NCBI GenBank assembly: GCA_003255025.1
Contig: QANY01005064.1
Span: 682,001-746,000, forward strand
Source of the DNA: Datisca glomerata
Taxonomy: Eukaryota > Streptophyta > Magnoliopsida > Cucurbitales > Datiscaceae
Length of the DNA stretch: 64,000 nt
Direction: 5' to 3'
Below, piece after piece: positions 25,972 to 38,126 of the stretch (its first letter is position 1; the number at the start of each line of letters is the position of its first letter). The notes under the pieces were generated by a model, which was given only the letters and a program-made list of their open reading frames with translations, made no database searches and was not told where the DNA came from. The position numbers and the translations under genes are program-made.

Positions 25972-26110
25972 ACCTCAGCCATCATCGAGTCAGACTCAGT
26001 GGTGGCAAGGAGAGAAAAAGAGAGGGAGTGAACAGTGGAAAAAAGAGGAAACTGGAAACAAAGAAGAGAATGAGAATCGAGGAGGATCCTGCCCTCATTG
26101 CAAAAGGCCG
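25972..26110 (-). pseudogene. Possible KEA first exon (signal peptide)
   Basis: On the minus strand an ATG near 26100 opens a hydrophobic leader (MRAGSSSILILFFVSSFL), and one frame over the sequence continues HSLSFSLLATTESDSMMAEV and NKSE before a donor-like G|GTGATC. KEA4/5/6 proteins start with a signal peptide followed by an acidic stretch and an NKSxEG-like motif near the end of exon 1, so this could be the missing first exon of the antiporter pseudogene, on the same strand and upstream of it. A one-base loss in the T run would explain the frame break. Similarity is short and from memory. Confidence 0.3.
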
Positions 26111-26911
26111 AGAGAAATGTGGAGGAGAGATGATAGGTATGTTGGAATGAGAGTAGCGTACGTTAGTAAGAAATCGCCATGTTGCAGAGGTAAAATTTGG
26201 AAAGTGAGGGCAAGAGGAGAAAAGGAAAATAAATGTTCGTTTACTTTGTCTAGTTCTTTCTCTTTCAGTTAGAGATCGGGGACAGAGGTGGTGCGATGTA
26301 TGTAAAAGTACAAAATGATCCCGGAATTAATGCCTAAAATGTCGGTCCTTCGACTCCCACTCTCCAGCCACTGGGAAATGTAAACTATTAAGTATTAAAA
26401 CGTCATAATCATCTACTAACGATAGTAATTAAAGAGATGATATAATAAAATGACACACTAATTTATAATGGTTCACACTCATAACATATTTATTAATTAG
26501 TAAAGGTAATGGTAGATAGGAAAATGGTAAATGGTAAGGTAAAAGAAAGAAATGATACTAATATTTTCTTTAGATGTGTTAACTAATTGTTTGCAATCAG
26601 AATCACAAATGAATTGTTACTCTTTTTAATATGTTTACTAACCATTAACAATCAGAATCTAACATGCACAATTACCAGTTTAGCCAAGGATAAATATTTT
26701 TACCTTTTGTTTTTTAATATTTCTATGATCATATTTACTTTATTACAAACTTATATTTAATTTTTAATTTGTAAATAATTCAATTTAATTATTCAAAGTA
26801 AATTCAATAATTAATTTTTTGAAATACGAAAATTTTGAAATTTATTTATATTTTAAATACATAATAGCAATATAATATTGAATCATCATGAAAATATATG
26901 TATCACATGTA
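26111..26911. other. Non-coding stretch, purine-rich then A+T-rich
   Basis: 26111-26350 is G/A-rich on plus and could be leader or promoter of the possible antiporter first exon. 26380-26910 is A+T-rich with no gene seen. Confidence 0.4.
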
Positions 26912-27252
26912 GGGGTGTGCATAACTTTTAAAAACCGATCGAACCGAACTAAAATGAACCGGTTCGGTCGAAACTTTTATTACTGTAACTGTAATTGGTT
27001 TAGTTAATTAAAATAACTATAATTTTGGTTCGATTATATNTATATATATATTAATTGTGTTAAGTGCTAATGTTTTCGATTTAATTATTTTTTCTATTTT
27101 TGGAAGTTTTATAATTATAGCCGAACCTATTACTTTGGTTCATTCGGTTTGGTTCTTTTGGTTAGACCGGTTCGATTCGGTTTTTTAGGTAACCGATAAA
27201 TTGGATTCGATTACAAAAATCTTTTACTAACCGACCGAACCGTATACACCCC
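26912..27252 (+). mobile_element. MITE-like element with GGGGTGT terminal repeats
   Basis: Left end GGGGTGTGCATAAC, right end (inward) GGGGTGTATACGG, flanked by TA on both sides. The interior consists largely of GGTTCGGTT/AACCGAACC motifs in both orientations, so a transcript would fold into long hairpins. No coding capacity. Contains a single N at 27040. Confidence 0.6.
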
Positions 27253-27259
27253 TAAATGG

Positions 27260-27588
27260 CTAAGTTCACATCGATACCTTAAATATGTCCCAAATAATAG
27301 CACTATAATATTTCATCATCATGAAGAGTTTGTTGGTTTAATAAAGAGAAGAGGGTATTATTGGGATGGAAGAAGGAGAAGAGTGATTGAGTGATAAGAA
27401 TAAGTGGACCTCACATAAAAGAAAGTAAAGGGTAAAGACTATTATTACCTAAGAGAGGGTAATGGTTTAACCCAAACTATCCGTCTAATATCTTTTATAT
27501 AGTGAGGATATTAGGGCAACCAAAGAAAGAGATACAAATTATCTATTTTTTTAAGTATTTAAAAACATATAGGTTCCACACTCTAACA
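27260..27588 (-). repeat. 3' LTR of Tnt1-like copia element
   Basis: On the minus strand a polypurine tract (AATTGGGAGAT) precedes TGTTAGAGTGTGGAACC, the usual start of a copia LTR. TATATAAAAG at ~27490-27500 would be the LTR promoter. The inner end is uncertain because the MITE lies directly beyond. No matching 5' LTR was found above 30447. Confidence 0.55.
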
Positions 27589-30447
27589 ATCTCCCAATTG
27601 GAGACTAGTCTGCCAACAAGTAACTTGACACAGGTGAAAGCAAAGTCCTCCCTTTGTAGTGGCTACAACTCATCATCCCTCATGTAAGAAGTCCAATTGT
27701 ATTTACATGCAAATTCAGCTTCTCAGTAGCAACAAGCTTTAACAGATCAGCTGGATTTTGACTTCCTTAAATCTTCTCAAGAGTAAAAACTATGTCTTCC
27801 AAAATTGACCGTATGAAATGATACCAAACCTGTATATGTTTGTCCTAGCATGATACACTAGATTCTTCTCAAGATGTTGACTATCATAAAGCAAAATGCT
27901 CTTCCCTTTCTTCTAACCCCATTACTCCAATACACATAACAACCATACCATCTCCTTACTAGCTTTTGTCATTGTAACATACTCTGCCTCAATAGTAGAA
28001 AGAGCGACTATCTTTTATAGTTTGAGACCCAACTACCTGTTGTACCACCCGAGTACTCTTCCTACTGTTAATGCCATCATGTCTACATCAACATAACTCT
28101 GTAGGTTTAACTCTGACTTCTTGAAATATAGTGCTAAATTTGTAGTATCTATCACCACTTCAGTCCTTCTAGTGTTTCTTTCCCTGATCGTTCATTTATT
28201 TGATCCTTACTCCTACTGCATGTGCTATATGTATAAGCGTAATGCACATTGGCCATGCATACTGGCTTTTACTCGGTCAAAGTTGTTTGCTCTTTGGATA
28301 GTTTGAAGTGACTAGCTAAGGGAATGTTAACATGCTTTGCTTCACTCATGTTAAACATGTCAAGCACGTTTTCACATATTCTTTATGTGATAACTCCAAG
28401 TGATCATTCACCATATCTCTAGTAATCCTCATCCCAATGATTCTATTTTTTGCTCACAAATCCTTCATTCTGAACTCATTCGATAAGTTCATCTTTAGTT
28501 TATCAGTCTCCTTTATTCAACCAAATGGCATTGAAGGTCCTTTGTTAATTAGATATGTTGAAATGCTAATGGCATTAACCTAGAACATCTTTAGTAGTCC
28601 TCCACGCATTCCTATACTCCTAATATGTGTAGTCAGGCATGATCTCATTCATCATTTTCGCTATATTGTTCGGTTGAGGTATCTCTTAAACGGTTCTAGC
28701 ATCTTGATCCCATTTAAACCTAATACCGCTTGAAACCATCATCAGTGTGCTCACTCCCATTATCAGACCATAAGCATTTTACCTTACGATTTGTCTCATT
28801 CTCAATTATGGCTGTCCACCTTTTGAAGGTATAAAAAATATCAGATTTTTTTTTCAAAGAATAACTTATACCTTTCTGCTTGTTCCATCAATAAATGTCA
28901 CAAAGTACCTTGAGCCTCTAAGAGATGCAACAGGAGCAGGTCTCGACATGTAACGATGAACCAACTCTAATTTCTTTGCTTTTAATTTTCTTCCTAATTT
29001 TGAAAAACTAACTTTTTTTTGTTTTCCATAAATACAGCTATGCAACTGTATCTTTGCAGCTATAAGACATAAAATGTTCCAGTTTTATTTCCTCAAACTA
29101 CAATCATGGCTCCTTTGGTGACTTTCCATGCACCATTACCAAAAGTCACATTATGCCATTCATCATCAAGTTTGCCCCTTAAATACAGCTATGACACAAG
29201 CTATGCTCAAAACTCTTCAACTTTGGTAGCTTTCCCTTTGATAAAAACGTTGTCATTCACTTCTCGCTCATTTGCCCAAGTCTATAATCTCACAGACTCG
29301 AATTAACATAAGCATAAGTAATTGTAACTATATTTTTGCAGCTATAAGACATATAAAATGTTCAAGTTTTATTTTCTCGTGCTACAATCATGGCTCCCTT
29401 AGTGACTTTCCGTGCACCAAAAGTCACATTATGGCCTTCATCATTAAGTTTTCCCCATAAGGTCATATTGTGCATCAACTTTGATACATATCTTATTTTT
29501 CTGGAGTTTTCATACAGATGCGTTTACCATCCCCAAATGATCGTCACTCATATAAACAATATCTAAAGGTTTTCCATCAACCAAATAAACCATTCCATAA
29601 TTTCCAGCAACATAATTTTCTAGAATTTCCTGTTGTGCGATGGTACAGAAAGAAGTTCTTCAATCTAAAATCCAAGAGTTAATAGGACTATCAACATAAA
29701 AAAGTAAAACATCATGTACCTCTTCCATGACTGCATTTGCAATGTCATATTCTTATTATTTGCAGCTCTTCTTTTATGTGGCCATGCTTCTCGCATTTCT
29801 AGCATTCCACCTTTCTTCCGGATCTAGATTTACTTCTTCCTTTCCTCTACTCTGACCTACCTTTGTCGCTGTTCAAATACCTCTCATTACCCATGCCTTT
29901 GATTTCAATATTTAGTGCAAAATTTGATGTCGATGTCTCACCTGAATCTATTCTATGAACTTCCTCAGTAAGAATTTGGTCTCTGACGACATGATTGAAT
30001 TTTAACTTCGAACTTCCAATGAAATTACTAATCACTGTCCTAATGGGCTCCCAATTATTCCATAAAGAGGCTAGAAGAATTCAGACACGATTCTCATCAT
30101 CAAAATCAATCTCAACTGATGACAATTGATTAACTACTGTATTAGATTCAATGAGATGCGTTGTCACTGGAGTGTCTTCTTGCATCTTCAAATTAAATAG
30201 CATTTTCCATGAGATGTACATTATTATTTGCAGAAGGCTTCTCATACACTTCGGATAGTGCTTGCATCAACACCGATGTGGTCTTTACCTTGGCAACGTT
30301 ATGAGCCATGTTCTTCGACAATGTCGATCGTATGACTCTTAGCCTATCGATCAAGGAGCGCTCAGCCTGCTTCTGATGTTCTAATTTGGTTTCTTTCCCC
30401 ACAAAGGCCGGTGCATCTATCTTCAATCTGCATTCTCCAGAATGCAA
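27589..30447 (-). pseudogene. Ty1-copia (Tnt1-like) gag-pol remnant
   Basis: From 30447 on the minus strand: gag-like sequence (LIDRLRVIRSTLSKNMAHNV .. LSEVYEKPSANNNVHLM); a degraded zinc knuckle near 29790 (C..KCEKHGHIKE with a stop in it); and at about 28110-27690 the RNase H domain (VALSTIEAEYVTMTKASKEM, DSQHLEKNLVYHAR). Stops and frameshifts break every part. Gag, knuckle, RNase H and LTR are in the expected order, so this is a whole but dead element missing its 5' LTR. Confidence 0.72.
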
Positions 30448-31156
30448 AATATCACACTGTTAAATTTCTCGATTCCATAAATAGATCCTCTTTCTTTTCC
30501 AACCATCACTCTGAAACGTTACTGACTATGTTCACAACAAAATCACGGTTTCTCATCCGTGAAATCACTATTCACCATAAGTTAATATTGAACTGAATCT
30601 TCAATATTATTTTGTACACATACATACACATTAAACATATACACACACATTGCTTAATTTGATTTAATTGTGTTATTAATGCATTTAATATATAATCAAT
30701 ATTATTTAATTTAATTAATTTATTATTTAGATTTAAAGTGTACAATGACACTTATCATGCGTTGGCTATGAACATGTTATATAATTAAAAGTGTCAATAT
30801 TCAACTATATATATAAAGTTGAATATGAATGTATTACGTAAAATGTTCACTATAAATGTCATTCTAAATAAACACATCATTTCCATCCTCAATATTTTTG
30901 CAAAAACTTTAAATTAAGCTCCACTACCTATATCAAAAACTACAATTTTTTATTACAATGGAATCTTTATTAATTGAATTCAGTATTGTTTTATGTTAGT
31001 TTAGTTATTCTTATTGTTCTTAAAAAACAACATAATGATTTTTTTTCTGGGCAATTGGTCTTAATAATCGAGCAGTTTGGTAATCTTTAAGCTATTTGTT
31101 TGAATCTTGAAAATAGGAATAAAATAATATATTTCAATATTTGGTTTTGTTAGGAT
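30448..31156. other. A+T-rich stretch between two retroelements
   Basis: No gene recognised. The expected 5' LTR of the Tnt1-like element is not detectable here. Confidence 0.5.
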
Positions 31157-32811
31157 TGTGTTCTAAAAGTACTGAAATTCTATTGTATTTATTGAGACAT
31201 TAATTCTGGTTAAAGATAAATATTTTATTATTATATTTAATTCTGATTAATAATAAATAGTTTATTATTATATTATGTGCAATGCACTCTTTTAAAAGGT
31301 CCACAAACATAATAATACTTGGTTTATGGGTCTTGTGGAGTTTAGCTCATGAGAACAAGATATTTAACTAATAGTCATTTTATAACTTGTAAATACTTAA
31401 TTTCACAGTTTAGTTAAGCTAGGCACTTTACTAAGAAATGACTGTAAACATTAACTCTATTATGTAGAGTGAGTTACCTTAGTTACTATGTGGAGTACGT
31501 AGTTAATGTACTAGTGCATTTGGAATGCATTCAAAATACTAAGGAGTCTAATGTTCAGTAAATTACTATGAAATGAAACTTATGACTCATTGTTATTATT
31601 TTATGAGTGCTCTCAATCTTGAGATACTTATGAGCTCATATTTAATAATTTATTTTTTATCTATTAAGAATAAGACTCTATGAGTCAGCATATTCTGTAT
31701 GTTGGATAGCTGAGTTATTAGATAGTGATTACATAAATTCTCAACAGTAGAATCCATAGACATTTTTAATTAAGTGACATAATACCTCTTTTATATGGTC
31801 ACAATAAATAAGCGCTTAGTATCTCTGGTAGAGTACTATAGATTTGATAATTTTACTTGAGGCATCAAGTATGAAAATTATCATAGTTGGCTAGTACAAT
31901 AAATTTGGAACCTAAGGATAACAAGATGTGTGTAAATATTAGGTCAATAGTAATTAACCTAATTATACACAGTACTATATTATGGAGGAGCATTACATAA
32001 TGAATAATATGTCAAGAATAATTACATCGAGTAATATAAAATACATTTGGAGTTCAATTATGATTTTATAGTGGAGTTAATCATAATTAAAAATTAATAA
32101 ATTTGATTATGGGTCTAATCAAAAGAGTTTGTTAATTACGTAGCCAAATATATTTTTATCCTTAAGGTTCCCTTACTAGTCTCGAATTTGGGTTACGTTG
32201 TGACGAAACTTGTTTAATAATCAAATGGTTCAACGTGAATACTCTATAGCCAACTAAGTGGTCTAAAAATTATCTCCGTCTTTGTTTTAAATAAGTCAAA
32301 GATTAATTAAAATTAATTTATTTAATTTTGATTAATAATTTTAATTAATTTAATAAAAAAACAAAAGAAGAAAACATACGGTTGGGGATTGCCCCAATCG
32401 TTGCCTTCACATGGCTTACAACCCATGTGAACAGATGGCTTTTAGCCATTTTGATATAAATTGTTTTTCTTTTAACGTTTTGATGATATATAAAAAATTG
32501 AAATATTATGGCTTTGAACGTTTTGGATGTTCTTCTTCCAGAACAGTTTTTTTGTTCACTAAAAGAAAACGCTTTGGCCGAACAAATTTTTGGAAGAGAG
32601 AAAAAGATGGAAAAGTTTTGTGATATGATCTTATTCGAGCGCTCTCCCGCTCATAATTTTGTTTAACGATTTGAGAAATAATAAGGAAGATTATGAGGTT
32701 TCGTTGTTTAGTCGCCACGCTTCAAGAAATATTTTTCCTAATCTACAATACAAATAGGTTATTTCTCGAATATTTCAAGATCATGTATTTTCCGCTGCGT
32801 TGATTCATTCA
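31157..32811 (+). repeat. 5' LTR of copia retrotransposon
   Basis: Starts TGTGTTCTAAAAG and ends TTGATTCATTCA; the same sequence returns at 40355-41596 in the same orientation. A TATATAAAA box lies at ~32488. Directly after it, GTATTAGAAA (about 32816) resembles the GTATCAGAGC core of the initiator-tRNA primer site. The small frames at 32411-32718 are LTR, not genes. Confidence 0.82.
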
Positions 32812-34409
32812 ATTGTCGTATTAGAAAAACTTGTGAATTATTTGAGAAATGCCTTGAAAAATATAAATATGATTTTTTGATTGTTTTCGATATTCCCTTG
32901 CATAACCACTTAGATTTTTTGTATAAATTTCTGTTGGTTATGTAACTAGAGGGACAATCTATGAAGAGATTGTTTTTCCCTTTAGGGTTCGTATTATTTT
33001 TTTCATAAAATTCTTGTAAACTTTCTTTGAGAAAGTTTAGATTGTTATGATGTAATTATTTCTATTGGGTGGAGATCGAAACGATGCAAAAAGGGATTCG
33101 AAAAATGGATGTAAACTCTCATCCGCGTAGAAGGTGGCGGCATGAACATGCTCAGTATTTGGATCTTAACTTTCGGATCCGATATTGGATTGAGTAGATT
33201 CAAAATCCTCTAGAAATATAACTCAAAGACCAAGAGTTTTGTGTTTCACTAAGAAGACCAGATTTGAATGTTTTCTCTGTCAAATTTGAGACTGAATATG
33301 ATGTATCGGGGGGTGACGAGAAATTTTATATTTTTCTAGTTTGGTTCGTGGATTGAGATCAATCTCGTGAGGCAGTGGGTGACGGTCGAAGGTGGCCAGC
33401 AGGTGCAGCCCATGGTGAGATCAAGAGTGTTTAACAAGTGGTGACGGTTCCCGTGTCATGGATCGATCTCAACCTATCTTGAAGATTAGTTTTAAACTTT
33501 AAATTAACATAGGGTAGAGTTATGAAAGGTTATGATATATTTTAGATATTTATCTTTTATGCCCTGCCATTTTGTTAATTATGTTTTACAACCAACATGC
33601 TCAGATAATTTTTTTATGCACATCATTTAGATACAATGTGTCGTTAGATTTCTAAAATGATAAACGTTTGTGATTGCATAATGAAGATAAAATTAAACAT
33701 AATCGATTACGTATAAAATGGCTAACCCTAGAAGCATGTTATTAGTTTTTATTTAACTATAATTTTTAATTTTAATAATCTTGCTAGATATTTAATTTAC
33801 CGTTAATTAAATTGTGAGATTCTTAGAATTTAGATAAAATTATATTAACTTAAATTTAATACTAATTGAGCATGCTTGTTTAATCATAGTCGGTTGCTAA
33901 AAATTATGTTGGCTAATCACCTAATATCACTTAGTAACCCACGATAATAGGATCAGAAAAATTCTGTTTGTCTCACGAAAGAGTACTGCGTAACAACTCA
34001 CGTAATTAAGAAAATCAAGTGAGAGCGAGATTTTTAATCAAAACTCACGGTCTCCATTATTGAATCATAGAAAGGTGCTAGAGTACCTCGTCTTCAATCT
34101 TGGAAGTTCCCTAAAGGAGGGTATCTGAAGTATCAGATATTACAAGTATGATCTTCATAATGATCAATAAGTGAATAACTAGAAATGATATGCCTATGCA
34201 TGCGTTGTCCGCTTGTCAAGTTTGAGGATGAAAAATGGTATACACTTGACTCATTTTTGTAGTATCCCGCGTAAGCGGTTCTTATTATTTATTTCGAGAG
34301 ACCAAAGATGAACATTAGTTAATTGCTAGATATTAATTCTAGATTATTAGGATTACTATGTATTAATATCAGATTGGTAATTAATTAGATTGGATTATCA
34401 TATTTTTTA

Positions 34410-35975
34410 AATGAGCGTTTTGCCTAAGTGTGCGTATGTTTATGAGAGTTGGGATATTATTACGAACATTGCATATTAATGTTTTTAAGTTTTCATATGC
34501 ATGTTATGATGTATGCTTTAATTAGAATGTGTTTGTAATGATTGAGAATTTTATTATTTTTTAGTAATTAAAATCTCGTCCATGATCCCATTAGCGCCTT
34601 ATTGAAAATATTCTTAACATTAATGGATATTAACTAGGACTTGAATCTAACTGTAAAAAGAAACAAGTGCACTCCTAATTAACACTACTCTAGACCTTTC
34701 TTAGAGTTCCACTTAGGAGTATAAATTAATATTGGCTATGTAGATAGATTGAATTTTAGCTCCATGTTACATAGTGTCATATGATAAATATGTTGGAATT
34801 ATAGTAAATTCATTCTCCATGAAAGTTGATATAATTATTAATCTTCAGTAAGATGTCTGAAGAATAATGTTAAACACTAAGATGACAAAAGAAACTCTGG
34901 TTGATGACCATATCCTTATGGTTGTTTTTATTTAAATGTGTCTTCTGCCTATGTGTGCGTATGTTTATGAGAGTTGGGATATCGTTGCGTATATTGCATG
35001 TTAAATTTTTAAGTTTTTATATTCATGTTATGATGTATGCTTTAATCAGAATGTGTTTGTAGTTATTGAGAATTTTATTATTTTTCAGTAATTAAAATGT
35101 CATCCATAAACCCATTAGCGTCTTATTGAAAATATTCTTGACATTAATGGATATTAACTAGGACTTGAATCTAACTGTAAAAAGAAGCAAGTACACTCCA
35201 AATTAACGCTACTCTAGACCTTTCTTAGAGTTCCATTTAGGAGTATAAAATTAATATTGGCAATGTAGATAGATTGAATTTTAGCTCCATGTTACATAGT
35301 GTCATATGATAAGGAACTATAGTAAATTCATTCTCCATGAAAGTTGATATAATTATTAATCTTCAGTAAGATGTCTGAAGAGTAATGTTAAACATTAAGA
35401 TGGAAAAAGAAACTTTGGTTGATGACCATACAGTTGTTTTTATTTAAATGTGTATTCTACCTATGTGTGCGTATGTTTATGAGAGTTGTGATATCGTTGC
35501 ATATATTGCATGTTAATTTTTTAAGTTTTTATATTCATGTTATGATGTATGCTTTAATTAGAATGTGCTTGTAGTTATTGAGAATTTTATGATTTTTCAG
35601 TAATTAAAATGTCGTCCATGAGCCCATTAGCGTCTTATTGAAAATATTCTTGACATTAATGGATATTAACTAGGACTTGAATCTAACTGTAAAAAGAAAT
35701 AAGTACACTCCAAATTAACGCTACTCTAGACCTTTCTTAGAGTTCCACTGAGGAGTATAAAATTAATATTGGCTATGTAGATAGATTGAATTTTAGCTCT
35801 ATGTTACATAATGTCATATGATAAATATGTTGGAACTATAGTAAATTCATTCTCCATGAAAGTTGATATAATTATTAATCTTCAGTAAGATGTCTGAAAG
35901 GTAATGTTAAACACTAAGATGGAAAAAGAAACTCTAGTTGATGACTATATCCTTATGGTTATTTTTATTTAACTA
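34410..35975 (+). repeat. Three tandem copies of a ~520-bp unit
   Basis: The landmark 'gtgtgcgtatgtttatgaga' starts at 34429, 34953 and 35465 (spacing 524 and 512). Each unit runs on through 'ggatattaactaggacttga' and 'gatgtctgaag', with more than 90% identity by eye. The array precedes the gag knuckle of the copia element and is not coding now. Confidence 0.9.
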
Positions 35976-36648
35976 GAAAGAGATTCCTATAGCTAAAATC
36001 GATGGGAAAACCCAGATCGATATAGTCTTGGATACTTACGCGGATTGAACTAGGAACTCCAGATAGCTATAGTACATGCATAAATATTTTTTAAATAGAG
36101 TTGACTTAGAGTAAGAAAAAGAGAGCAAGCTTTGATTGGAAGTACTTTTATTGCGGGAAGACTAGATATAATAAACCAGCTAAAATGTTTTTAACTATAA
36201 AGAGCTGAAACATGCATCTCATTAAGAAGTGACTAGTGATTGATTCTACTACGTCCTGGTTTGTAGACTCTGAAATCATTAATCACATTCACAATTCTTT
36301 TTTAAGGTTCTAGGAAACCAGAAAGCTAAATGAGAGGGATTACATGTTGTTCGTTAGATAAATGCATATGCACTATTTTTGGACAGTACATTTATTTCTA
36401 AACTTTTTGTTGCATGATATGGAGTAAAATAATAATATACAGAGTACATTATAGAAGGGAAAAGTTTCTCAAGCCAACTATACGTCTATAACTTATGTCT
36501 AAGTCATATTATCAAAGTACGATTCGAAGACTAGTAAGAGACATGCTTCATGGCTTTTACATTTTTGAACTCTCATTGGTAAGCAAATGCATTATTGGTA
36601 AGTATATGACCAAGAGATTTTTTTTAGACGGAAGGACATAGAGGTCTG

Positions 36649-38126
36649 TGTTGGGGTTATGCCCTCAAAGCATGTGTATTGACATTTTGATATGAAATTT
36701 AAAGAGGATTACATTTTTATTATAATCGTTCTTTTAAATTATTATTGAATAATTTATATAATATCTGAAAATTTCATATTCTATGATCTTGTATTAGTAC
36801 GAGAGAATTAAGATCATAAATACTAAATAAAATTGTCAGCAATATATTAAAGTATAGAATCTTTAATGAATAGTTTCTAGTACAGTTCACTAAGTATTAT
36901 GAATGTGCGTGGATCTGGATAGATATATTAGTGAATGTACTTTATATAATAATATTATACATGACAAGACCGATGTGAATTAATATATTTATTAACGTAC
37001 CATTTATCATAAAAATTTAATATACATCAATTCGATGATCATATGTAGATAAGTCTGAATCCTGAGTAGTCATGAACTCTATGCATGTCTACTGAATCTT
37101 TTGATTCACTCTTTAAGGTCTATTTGTTAATCAGACTAGTGACTTTTGTTTTGAAGATTCACTGATGTGGATGGCTGGAGACATGATTTTACAAGATTTT
37201 GAATCTAAGCTTTTCTAAGGGATCGTATATTGGTTCCCTTAAGTGTCAATTCTGGAACTGAATGGTTACTGAGATAAATTAGCCATTCAGTAGTGGATGA
37301 ATGGTACTTAAGGATCAAAAGGTAATTAGAAGGGTAAAATGGTGTTTTTGATTAGTTCTAATTTACGAACCAATAATTGGATGACAGAACTGTATGAAAT
37401 GGTTATGTCAGTGGACTACATGAGAATACTCTGTAAATACATTCTATAATCTCTATGAGTGTAATTTCATATTTATAGTGGAGTAATAATGGAATTAATA
37501 AATATGATTATTTAATTAATAATCTGATTTATTGGATCTTAGGATTATAGGTCCATGGTCTCTAAGTCACTTCTATACTACGCTGTCAGATCAAAAGTTG
37601 AATCGAGAACATGATTGGTGTCAGAAAGATTTTCTTCTGGGATTAAACATTAATCGAAACTCTAAAAGAATAATCATCACGTTCTTTTAGAGAATCGTCT
37701 TACTAAAGTCTTTCTTAGTAAATATCTAGATTTTATGTGTTGAGAATATCTAGAGACAGAAACAGTGTCTTGTAATATTTTACGTGCTTACACACGTCCT
37801 AGTACGCTGAGGATTGACTTGGAAGATCTTGGTGTAGATCTCAGAGTCTACTGACCGTTGGAACGATTTCGTGGGAATGGAGGATCGATCAATTTTTGCA
37901 AAGACACTTGATATAGACTACAAGAGATATATGATTTCTAAACTTGTATGTTGTAGATTTAACTTGTAAATATATAATGGATCTTGACTGATTGAAAACG
38001 AGTTTTCAATAAAAGTTTTTATTTAGCTATCGTGGCGTTGTACAAGTTTTGTTTTATTAAAATATTCATTTTTATTGAAAGTTTAATTTTTTAAAAGGCC
38101 ACACGCTTCCGCCACGACGACTAGTA
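36649..38126 (+). mobile_element. Nested solo LTR with GTCTG target duplication
   Basis: Begins TGTTGGGGTTATGCCC, a typical copia LTR start, and ends ACTAGTA. GTCTG occurs at 36644-36648 and 38127-38131. Nothing coding lies inside the 1,478 bp. Recombination between the LTRs of an inserted element probably left this single LTR. The terminal CA has become TA. Confidence 0.75.

Noticed and set aside
27480..27505. Helitron 5' end at 'cactatataaaag' (minus)
   Set aside because: It lies 90 bp into an LTR beginning TGTTAGAG after a polypurine tract, so it is the LTR TATA box.
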